From the NCBI GenBank assembly GCA_031425695.1, contig JANPJV010000214.1, positions 1 through 61,446 of the forward strand: DNA of 61,446 nucleotides, in the 5' to 3' direction. This DNA is from JANPJV01 sp031425695 (GTDB lineage Bacteria > Pseudomonadota > Gammaproteobacteria > Xanthomonadales > SZUA-5). Under the pieces are notes generated by a model, which had not been told where the DNA came from, ran no database searches, and worked only from the letters and a program-made list of their open reading frames with translations. Below, in pieces: positions 1-6,408 of the stretch (its first letter is position 1; each line of letters starts with the position of its first letter). The translations under genes and the position numbers were made by a program.

Positions 1-107
1 AGGAATACCTGAAGCGATACAACGCGGACCCCAAGCCATTTGTCTGGCGAAAGAGCGCTGACCAGATCATAGAAAGCGTCGGCCGAGCGGCCGGAAAGCT
101 TGTCTGA
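1..107 (+). pseudogene. C-terminal end of an IS630-type transposase (cut by the window edge)
   Basis: The frame from base 3 reads EYLKRYNADPKPFVWRKSAD and ends at TGA 105-107. The 'YN..PKPFVW.KSAD.I' tail is typical of IS630-family DDE transposases. Only about 34 residues are visible, so I cannot tell whether the upstream gene is intact. The sequence after the stop, up to the TA at 139-140, would be the right end of this insertion sequence; IS630 elements insert at TA. Family assignment is from recall of the motif, not from a search. Confidence 0.6.
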
Positions 108-137
108 CTTAATTATGCTTATTTCTGACACACCACA

Positions 138-413
138 CTAGGGACCCTCTGAACAAGTCTCGCGGCCGCGACGACGGCTAGAACGTTCTCCAGCAAGGAA
201 GCCGCCGCAGGTCATAGTTGGCGCTCTGGGCAAGGCGGCTGACGCAGCTGGAGGACGTTCTAGCCCCCGTCCCGAAGGGTTGCGGTCCAAATCGCCTGCA
301 GCGTCGTTCCAGTCCTTGGCGCCGTAATGCGACGCTACGACCTGCGGACTGCGCCTAGCTGCTGGCGATTTGGGCTGCAACGCGGCTGCGATACTTGTTC
401 AGAGGGTCCCTAG
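138..413. mobile_element. MITE-like element with perfect terminal inverted repeats
   Basis: GGGACCCTCTGAACAAGT at 141-158 is exactly inverted at 393-410, and both ends are flanked by TA (139-140 and 411-412). With flanks the perfect match is 21 bp (138-158 and 393-413). Internal inverted segments also exist, for example CAAATCGCC near 289 against GGCGATTTG near 364. The unit is about 270 bp and has no convincing gene; a reverse frame of 80 codons spans most of it but is proline/arginine-rich and looks fortuitous. It reads as a non-autonomous element mobilised in trans. Its left TA coincides with the probable right end of the IS630 copy. Confidence 0.7.
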
Positions 414-600
414 AGCGATAAGCGTCCGCGCGCAGCGCAGACCCACCACAAGCTAAAGCGCCCACACGCAACGCGGACCCGCGCACCCCAATCGCGAACA
501 ACGAATAACTTGTCGCCAATCACCGTTCCGGCGCGATGACGCCTTTGTTACTCTCGCGCGATCGGTTCGTAGTCTTGTCGACGACAGAACGGGGGCGGTC

Positions 601-1377
601 ATGATGAGCACGGGTACGCGGACGCTGGTTTGCGGGGTGATGCTGGCAGTGGGGCTGCCGGCCGTTGCGGGTGTCATCACGATTCGTGCCGACGAGTGGC
701 TACCGTACAACGGCGGCTCGAACCTCAAGCCTCCGGGCTACATGATCGAACTGGCCGACGCCATTGCCCGGAAAAACGGCCATGAAGTCGAATACCGGGT
801 ACTGCTCTGGGACGACTCGCTGGACGCAGTGCGCAAGGGATTGACCGACTGCGTGGTCGGCGCCTACAAATCCGACGCCGAAGATCTTATTTATCCGAAG
901 AAGGCCTGGGGCCGCTCGGCGCAGAATTTTTACGGCTTCGACGATCTGAAGTGGCAGTACGACGGCCCCGAGAGCTTAGGCCAGATCCGTATCGGCGTTG
1001 CCGAGGGATACAGCTATGGCGATCTCGACCCCTACATCGAAAGCAACAAGGCTGACCCGACCAAGGTCGTGGTGGTGCCGAAGCTCGGCCGAGTAATCGT
1101 CCGCCTGATCGCGCAAGTGGTAAGCCGTCGTATCGAGGTTTTCGTCGAGGATGCCAACGTCGCGAAATCCGGGCTCGCGCAGGCCGGCATTTCCGATCGG
1201 ATCGTGATCAAGGGCGCGGTCGGCGAACTCAACGACGTCTATATCGCCTGCACCCCCAAGGGCACTCGCGGTCAGGAGCTCGTCGACATGTTCGACCAGG
1301 GTATCGACGAGCTGCGAGCCAACGGCGAACTCGAGAAAATCCTCGCCAAGTACAACTTGAAGGATTGGCAGACGTAG
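601..1377 (+). CDS. Periplasmic solute-binding protein, family 3 (SBP_bac_3-like)
   Basis: 258 aa. Residues 1-23 form a signal peptide (MSTGTRTLVCGVMLAVGLP followed by AVAG), so the product should be exported. The mature part has the layout of family 3 solute-binding proteins: an N-terminal 'I.I.ADEWLPYNG' strand, 'PPGYMIELADAIARKNG', a central hinge, and a C-terminal 'ELRANGELEKILAKY' helix typical of the fold. Such proteins bind amino acids or similar small ligands, either for an ABC transporter or as orphan sensors. No permease or ATPase gene is adjacent, so it may be an orphan. A G-rich stretch (GGGGGCGG) lies just before the double ATG at 601/604. Confidence 0.8.
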   Translation: MMSTGTRTLVCGVMLAVGLPAVAGVITIRADEWLPYNGGSNLKPPGYMIELADAIARKNGHEVEYRVLLWDDSLDAVRKGLTDCVVGAYKSDAEDLIYPKKAWGRSAQNFYGFDDLKWQYDGPESLGQIRIGVAEGYSYGDLDPYIESNKADPTKVVVVPKLGRVIVRLIAQVVSRRIEVFVEDANVAKSGLAQAGISDRIVIKGAVGELNDVYIACTPKGTRGQELVDMFDQGIDELRANGELEKILAKYNLKDWQT

Positions 1378-1421
1378 GCCGCAGTGCGCAAGAAGCCGCG
1401 CGCACTAGGGCCTACGCCCCT

Positions 1422-1826
1422 TCAGTGCGTGTACGCGTACCGCACCGCCCCGAAAGCGAGCGCGAACAGGAAGCCATAGAAGAACCGGTCAAGGCGCACG
1501 ACGTCCTGGCCGCGCCGGCGACGCCAGCTGCCCACCCACATCATCACCAGGCCCGCCAGTACCGGAGTGATCAACAGGTTGGCTCGCTGCAACAGCTCGC
1601 TTTCAATGAAGGAAGTCGCGTGGATTGCCAGGCTCATCGCGCCGGCGATGGCTCCGAACAGCGCGTAACCCAGTGCCGCCAGCCAGGGATTGATCCGTTT
1701 TCGAGGCTGGAACGGCTCGCGCATGCTATGCAGCCCGAGCTCCGCGAAGATCTCGAAGAACAGCTGCAAACCGAGCTCGAAGACGATCTGCAAGAAACCG
1801 ACCAGCAACTCGACCAGGATTTCCAT
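1422..1826 (-). CDS. Small conserved membrane protein of unknown function
   Basis: 134 aa. It starts with a strongly hydrophobic N-terminus (MEILVELLVGFLQIVFELGL, to about residue 30), then a basic loop (REPFQPRKRIN), two central hydrophobic segments (about 46-70 and 83-97), and a last segment near the C-terminus (FFYGFLFALAFGAVRYAYTH). The layout suggests three or four membrane spans with basic loops (SWRRRRGQD). No enzyme or transporter motif is visible. It faces the solute-binding protein gene tail to tail, with only 44 bp between stop codons. Function unknown. Confidence 0.65.
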   Translation of the reverse strand: MEILVELLVGFLQIVFELGLQLFFEIFAELGLHSMREPFQPRKRINPWLAALGYALFGAIAGAMSLAIHATSFIESELLQRANLLITPVLAGLVMMWVGSWRRRRGQDVVRLDRFFYGFLFALAFGAVRYAYTH

Positions 1827-1876
1827 GGGTTGCCTTCGGGGGCCTTGAATTCAAAAGCACCAAGGCAAGGAGCGGA

Positions 1877-2165
1877 GAGCCTTATCCACAGATTACACAG
1901 ATTACGCAGATTGGAAGCCAAGCCAGAGCGTGCTGAAAGTGGCCTCGCGCGAGCGAGGCTAGTGTGCGTACCTCTGCTTTAACAGGATGCTGCAAATGTG
2001 CTTTCTTGCACTTTTGCAGATCGCGCGTCCGCTACACGCCCGGACTCGCTCGAGTCACATCAATCACTTACGTGATCGATTTGCGAGCGGCCTGTCGCGC
2101 ACTAACAGGGGGTTTCGCAACACCCTGCTAATCTGCGTAATCCTTTTAATCTGCGGATAAGGCTC
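1877..2165. repeat. Intergenic unit bounded by 36-bp inverted repeats
   Basis: The left arm 1877-1912 and right arm 2130-2165 are inverted copies matching at about 32 of 36 positions. The arms contain the theme ATCCACAGATTACACAGAT. The interior is AT-richer than the surroundings and holds no plausible gene. The same theme occurs in the unit at 12412-12615, so this is a dispersed family. It fills most of the gap between the membrane protein gene and rpmG. Confidence 0.6.
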
Positions 2166-2228
2166 TGCTTCAGCTCTGGTGCTCTGGTGCTCTGGTGGTC
2201 TCGATGCCGACGCAGAGCCCCAAAAACA

Positions 2229-2250
2229 AAACCCGCCGTGAGGCGGGTTT
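2229..2250 (-). terminator. Intrinsic terminator of rpmB-rpmG
   Basis: AAACCCGCC/GGCGGGTTT form a 9-bp stem with a 4-base loop, followed on the minus strand by TGTTTTTG. It lies about 30 bp after the rpmG stop codon. Confidence 0.85.
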
Positions 2251-2278
2251 CGAGATGTCGTTTCGCAGGGCGCGCCGA

Positions 2279-2434
2279 CTATTTGATCTTGTATTCCTTG
2301 TAGGCCACGTGCTTGCGGGCCACAGGATCGTACTTCTTGAATTCCAGCTTGTTGGGCGTGGTCTTCTTGTTCTTGGTGGTGGTGTAGAAGTGGCCGGTGT
2401 TGGCCGTCGACACGAGCTTGATCTTGTCACGCAT
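2279..2434 (-). CDS. rpmG: 50S ribosomal protein L33
   Basis: 51 aa, beginning MRDKIKLVSTANTGHFYTTT and ending EYKIK; this is the usual length and sequence of bacterial L33 (KNKKTTPNKLEFKKYDP is diagnostic). L33 is a small basic protein of the large ribosomal subunit. This version lacks the CxxC pairs of zinc-binding L33, so it is the zinc-independent type. It follows rpmB by 10 bp, the standard rpmB-rpmG operon. The intrinsic terminator at 2229-2250 closes the unit. Confidence 0.97.
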   Translation of the reverse strand: MRDKIKLVSTANTGHFYTTTKNKKTTPNKLEFKKYDPVARKHVAYKEYKIK

Positions 2435-2444
2435 GGTCTTCTCC

Positions 2445-2681
2445 TTACACCTTGTCGCCGCGAGCGCGCATCGACGCGATCACCGCTTCGATACCATTCT
2501 TGTCGATCGTCCGCATCGCCTGCATGCACAGCCGCAGACGCACGAACCGCTTTTCCGAGGGCACCCAGAAACGGTGCCACTGCAGGTTCGGCAGATAGCG
2601 GCGACGCGTCTTGTTGTTCGCGTGCGAAACGTTGTTTCCGACCAGGGGGCGCTTCCCAGTCACTGAGCATACGCGCGCCAT
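2445..2681 (-). CDS. rpmB: 50S ribosomal protein L28
   Basis: 78 aa with the canonical L28 start (MARVCSVTGKRPLVGNNVSH), the 'NNKTRRRYLPNLQ' core and the 'RFWVPSEKRFVRLRLC' strand; length matches the gammaproteobacterial family. It is a structural protein of the large subunit. It is first in a two-gene operon with rpmG. An AGGTG-type ribosome-binding site precedes the ATG at 2681. Confidence 0.97.
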   Translation of the reverse strand: MARVCSVTGKRPLVGNNVSHANNKTRRRYLPNLQWHRFWVPSEKRFVRLRLCMQAMRTIDKNGIEAVIASMRARGDKV

Positions 2682-2844
2682 ACTTCACCTCGTCCAAGTT
2701 GAGCCGGCTCTGACAGGAGCCTGAAGAGCCGTGCTTTATAGCGGAGCCGCGAGCTGCTTTCAAGTGCGCGGCGCGATCGGGCTGCAGCAGTTCAGCTTGT
2801 GGGCTAGGTCCTTGCCCGAACGCTCTTCCCTCAAAGTGCAAAAA

Positions 2845-2869
2845 GCGTCCGGACCAGGTCCGGACCCAC
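2845..2869. repeat. REP-like GGTCCGGAC palindrome, copy 1
   Basis: GTCCGGACCAGGTCCGGAC is a near-palindrome lying between rpmB and the TPR protein gene. Related copies are at 5921-5944 and 6263-6334. Confidence 0.7.
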
Positions 2870-2892
2870 GTATCCAGAGCCGCGCTCCAAAT

Positions 2893-4995
2893 TCAGTCGT
2901 AGCCGAAGCGCTTCGCGGCCGGCGTCAGAAGGCGGAAAGCCTTGCCCAGGGTCGCCGCATATTGGCGCCAGTGTCCATTTTCGAGCCGGTCGGGGAGGCC
3001 ACCGAGGCCGGTGCGGTGCGGGCTGTCGAGGTGCAGGCTGGCTGGCGGCACCCCCAATGCCTGGCCGAGGCGGTCGCGCAGGCCGGCGCGGTCGCTGTCG
3101 AATTCTTCGGCACGGATCACGCTTACCGCGAGACCGGCGGAGGAGCGCATGCGATCGATGTGCTGGTACTGGCGCAGCAGGTAATTGGCAGCGAGCTCGG
3201 GCTTGATGATCGGCCGCGACGGGGTGGTGCCAAAGGCGAGCCAATGCAGCAGCGCATCGCGCGGATCGCGCACGTAGGCGAGCACGCGTGCTTCCGGCAG
3301 GGCGCCGGACAGGGCTGCGTACTGGGGCCATTCCAGCGCCGGCAGCACATCGATCGCCAGCCGCTCGGCGGGGAGCTTGAGACGCTCGAAGGCGCGCCAG
3401 TAGCGGCGGCGGAACACCCGCAGCGTGTTCTCGTTGAGGTTCTCCTCGAGCTGGCCGCGCTGGTCGGGCGAGAGCCCATCGTGGCGGCCGCCGGAACCGA
3501 GCCGGTCGGACATCACACTGATCGAGTCGCCGCCCGCGAGCGCGCGCAGCAGCGATTCCGCACCGCTCCCCGGAATGTAGGGCATCAGCACGACGGCACG
3601 AACTTCGCTCACGTTTTCGAGCGGCAAGGGCAGCTCACGCGGCGGACCCAGCGGATCGGTGAGCGCCGGCATTTTCACGCGGGGGAACCTGGCCTGCAGC
3701 TCCAGCCAATGGGCGACCGCCGTATCGGAATCGCCGTTGCGGTCGGCGCCATAGCCGAGCAGGAAGCTGCGCGCCGACTGCAGGGTCTGGTTGAGGCCCG
3801 TCGAATCGATCGCCGCGAGCGCGGCATAGCGCGCGGCGGGCTTGCCGGCATGCAGCTCGTGCGCGGTCAGGATGGTGAGCGCCTTGGCATGCCCGGGATC
3901 GAGACTGAGCGCCATTTCGGCGGCCGCCCGTGCGCTCGCGATCTCGCCGCGCAGCTCTGCACCGGTGGCAAACTCCGCATGCGCATCGGCGTGCTGTGGC
4001 GCCATGTCGCGCCAGGTACCGGCGAGCACATAGGCTTGATCGGCGCGTCCGAGCTTGGCCAGCAAGCCGAGCCGGTGCATCCACAGCGAGGATTCGCTGC
4101 GCGCGTGCGTATGTCGCGTCAGCAGTTCGAGCGCATCTTCGGTCCGGCCGGTGCGCACGCGCGACTCGGCGGCCGCATGCACCATCCGGGTTTCATCGGG
4201 GAACAAGGGCAAGGCGCGATCGAGCAGCTCGATCAGCTCGGCATGCAGTCCCGCGCGCACCGCGTTCTCGCAGAGCGCGCGCAGCATGGGGGCGTCCTCG
4301 GGCCCAAGCTCGGGCAGCTCGCGCAGCGTCGCCAGGCATTGCGCGGCATCGCCATCCGACAGCTGGGCGCGGGCGGCCATCCGGCGCAGGCGGGTATTGC
4401 CAGGCTCGAAGCGCACCGCGTTCTCGAGTGCCGTCCGCGCAAAGGCGTAATGGCCCTTGCCCAGCAGTGCCATGCCGAGCACCGCCTGGGCGCGCGCATC
4501 CTCGGGCAGGCCGACGATGCCAGCGCGCGCATGCACCAGTGCCGCATCGAGATCGCCGCGCCCGAGCAGCACCTGGGCCATGCCGACGTGCGCCTGGGCA
4601 TCGTTCTCGTCGGCGCGAAGCGCGGTCCGAAAGCGCTGTTCGGCGGCATCCATCTGGCCAGTCGCGAGCGCCAGCTCGCCGAGCTGCGAGTGTGCACGAG
4701 ACCAGTTCGGGTCGAGGGTGGTGGCGCGCTCGAGCAGCTCGCTGGCACGCAGCATGTCGCCCTGTTGCGCCAGCAGCAGGCCGAAGTTGACGAGGTAGCT
4801 GGGCTCTTCGGGCGCGGCGGCGATGGCGCGCTTGAAATAGCTCCGCGCGCCGAGCTGGTCGCCCCGGCGTGCCAGCACCACGCCATAAAGATTGAGCGCA
4901 GCAGCGTCATCGGCATTCTCGGTCAGCCGCTCGCGCAATGCGCTTTCGGCTTCGACGAGCTCGCCCTTGAGAATCAGTTCTCGAATCGCTTCCAT
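2893..4995 (-). CDS. TPR-repeat protein with a sulfotransferase-like C-terminal domain
   Basis: 700 aa from the ATG at 4995 (MEAIRELILKGELVEAESAL). About 430 N-terminal residues are tetratricopeptide repeats, seen as recurring 'A..LNLYGVVLARRGD', 'YLVNFGLLLAQQGDM' and 'AHVGMAQVLLGRGDL' units. The C-terminal 250 residues resemble tail domains of TPR sulfotransferases: a strand opening 'AVVLMPYIPGSGAESLL', a 'VLAYVRDPRDALLHWLAF' motif matching the PAPS 3'-phosphate-binding region, and a terminal 'GHWRQYAATLGKAF' helix. The usual 5'-phosphosulfate loop (PRSGTT type) is degenerate here (PGSGAES), so catalysis is uncertain. The gene is divergent from the glycosyltransferase at 5180. An in-frame upstream extension to 5085 exists but looks non-coding. 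Confidence 0.8.
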   Translation of the reverse strand: MEAIRELILKGELVEAESALRERLTENADDAAALNLYGVVLARRGDQLGARSYFKRAIAAAPEEPSYLVNFGLLLAQQGDMLRASELLERATTLDPNWSRAHSQLGELALATGQMDAAEQRFRTALRADENDAQAHVGMAQVLLGRGDLDAALVHARAGIVGLPEDARAQAVLGMALLGKGHYAFARTALENAVRFEPGNTRLRRMAARAQLSDGDAAQCLATLRELPELGPEDAPMLRALCENAVRAGLHAELIELLDRALPLFPDETRMVHAAAESRVRTGRTEDALELLTRHTHARSESSLWMHRLGLLAKLGRADQAYVLAGTWRDMAPQHADAHAEFATGAELRGEIASARAAAEMALSLDPGHAKALTILTAHELHAGKPAARYAALAAIDSTGLNQTLQSARSFLLGYGADRNGDSDTAVAHWLELQARFPRVKMPALTDPLGPPRELPLPLENVSEVRAVVLMPYIPGSGAESLLRALAGGDSISVMSDRLGSGGRHDGLSPDQRGQLEENLNENTLRVFRRRYWRAFERLKLPAERLAIDVLPALEWPQYAALSGALPEARVLAYVRDPRDALLHWLAFGTTPSRPIIKPELAANYLLRQYQHIDRMRSSAGLAVSVIRAEEFDSDRAGLRDRLGQALGVPPASLHLDSPHRTGLGGLPDRLENGHWRQYAATLGKAFRLLTPAAKRFGYD

Positions 4996-5179
4996 GGATT
5001 CCTTGAAGCGTACCGGTGAGATGCCGCTACGCACGCAAATGGTCGCGGAGAATAGCAGCGTCCGCGCCCAGCGCAGACCCAGCAAAACCGAAGCAAGTGC
5101 GAAGCCCAGGCCGATCCGCTACCCTTCCCGCCCTTTTGCCGCGAACCTTGCGCGGTCACGTACTCGAAGGATCGGGTCG

Positions 5180-5914
5180 ATGGATGGTCAAATGGAGTTG
5201 TCGGTGGTGGTGCCGGCGCACAATGAGCGGGACAACGTTGCGCCGCTGCTGCTCGAGATCGAGAGCGCGCTGGAACCCTTGAACCTCGATTGGGAGGCGG
5301 TCTTCGTCGACGACGCCAGCCGCGACGACACCCTGGCGGTGCTGCGTTCGCTGCTGGGCAGCCATCGCCGCCTGCGCGTGCTGCGACAGCAGCGTCAGAG
5401 TGGCCAGAGCACCGCGGTGCGCAATGGTGTCAAGGCCGCGCGCGGGCGCTGGATCGCCACACTCGACGGCGATGGCCAGAACGACCCCGCCGATATCGTC
5501 AAATTGCTGGCGGCGCGTAACGCGGGCGACGGCAGTGTCAAGCTCTATGCCGGCTGGCGCACGACCCGCCGCGACAGTTTCAGCAAGCGCATGTCCTCGC
5601 GCGTCGCCAATCGCATCCGCGCCTTCCTGCTGGCTGACGCGACCCCGGACACCGGCTGCGGGATCAAGCTGTTCGAGCGCGAGACTTTTCTCGAGCTGCC
5701 TTACTTCGACCACATGCATCGGTTCCTGCCGGCGCTGGTGCGGCGCGCCGGCTTCGGGGTGATAAGCGTCCCGGTCAATCACCGTCCGCGCATGCGCGGG
5801 GTAAGCAAATACGGCCTGTGGAACCGGCTCTGGGTCGGCATCGTCGACATTGCCGGCGTCGCCTGGTTGCGCCGCCGCGCACGCGCAACGACGAGCCACG
5901 AAGAGCGCAAATAG
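5180..5914 (+). CDS. Family 2 glycosyltransferase (dolichyl-phosphate mannosyltransferase-like)
   Basis: 244 aa. GT-A fold motifs are in order: 'SVVVPAHNERDNV' nucleotide-binding start, 'VFVDDASRDDT', 'GQSTAVRNGVKAARG', and 'IATLDGDGQNDPADI' with the metal-binding acidic cluster. 'PDTGCGIKLF' and 'VNHRPRMRGVSKYG' are characteristic of DPM1/ArnC-like enzymes that move sugar from a nucleotide to a lipid phosphate. No transmembrane anchor is seen, so it is probably a peripheral enzyme at the inner membrane. ATG 5180 is chosen for the AAGGA at 5166-5170; ATG 5192 is an alternative. It is divergent from the TPR/sulfotransferase-like gene, with 184 bp between starts that must hold both promoters. 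Confidence 0.9.
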   Translation: MDGQMELSVVVPAHNERDNVAPLLLEIESALEPLNLDWEAVFVDDASRDDTLAVLRSLLGSHRRLRVLRQQRQSGQSTAVRNGVKAARGRWIATLDGDGQNDPADIVKLLAARNAGDGSVKLYAGWRTTRRDSFSKRMSSRVANRIRAFLLADATPDTGCGIKLFERETFLELPYFDHMHRFLPALVRRAGFGVISVPVNHRPRMRGVSKYGLWNRLWVGIVDIAGVAWLRRRARATTSHEERK

Positions 5915-5920
5915 GCTTGT

Positions 5921-5944
5921 GTAGGTCCGGGCCTGGTCCGGACG
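5921..5944. repeat. REP-like GGTCCGGAC palindrome, copy 2
   Basis: GGTCCGGGCCTGGTCCGGAC lies in the 65-bp gap between the glycosyltransferase and the YcgL-domain gene, a diverged copy of the unit at 2845-2869. Confidence 0.65.
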
Positions 5945-5979
5945 ACTTGTGTAACCACCGCTTCAGCCCGAGGCCCGTC

Positions 5980-6252
5980 ATGCATTGCATCGTCTACAAG
6001 AGCACGCGCCGCGCCGACGCCTACGTCTACGTCCTCGAAGAAAAGGCGCTCGAGAAGCTACCGCCCGCGCTCGCGGCGGGCATGGCGCCGTTCACCGAAG
6101 TGTTGCGCTTCGAGCTCACCCCGGAGCGCAAGCTGGCGCGTGTCGACGCCGACGTGGTGCGCCGCAACCTCGCCGAAATCGGCTACCACGTCCAGTTTCC
6201 GCCGGCCGAGTACGCGAGCATCGGCGACCCGCGCAACCTGGGGCCGCGTTGA
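5980..6252 (+). CDS. ycgL: YcgL domain-containing protein
   Basis: 90 aa, starting MHCIVYKSTRRADAYVYVLE, with 'LPPALAAGMAPFTEVLRFEL' and the 'DVVRRNLAEIGYHVQFPP' C-terminal helix-strand. These match the small YcgL family of gammaproteobacteria in order and length. Its biochemical role is not established. The start is set by homology to the family N-terminus; a longer upstream frame is rejected. REP-like palindromes flank the gene on both sides. Confidence 0.9.
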   Translation: MHCIVYKSTRRADAYVYVLEEKALEKLPPALAAGMAPFTEVLRFELTPERKLARVDADVVRRNLAEIGYHVQFPPAEYASIGDPRNLGPR

Positions 6253-6262
6253 GCTTGCTCTG

Positions 6263-6334
6263 GTGGGTCCGGACCTTGTCCGGACGCTCTTCCTTCCGGC
6301 CCGGCAAGCGCGTCCGGACCAGGTCCGGACCCAC
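6263..6334. repeat. Pair of REP-like palindromes in inverted orientation
   Basis: GTGGGTCCGGACCTTGTCC at 6263 onward and its inverted counterpart ending at 6334 form a large stem around a short GC-rich spacer. Each half is itself a GTCCGGAC palindrome. It may act as a terminator for the YcgL-domain gene. Confidence 0.7.
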
Positions 6335-6408
6335 ATGAGCGCTGCACTCCAAATTCGCTCACGGCCGCATTGCTAGACTCGGTTGCTTCTCAGCCGCCGC
6401 AGCAACTC

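Noticed and set aside
2731..5019. A 762-codon rightward frame over the TPR protein
   Set aside because: Antisense to a TPR protein with clear repeats; no domain of its own.
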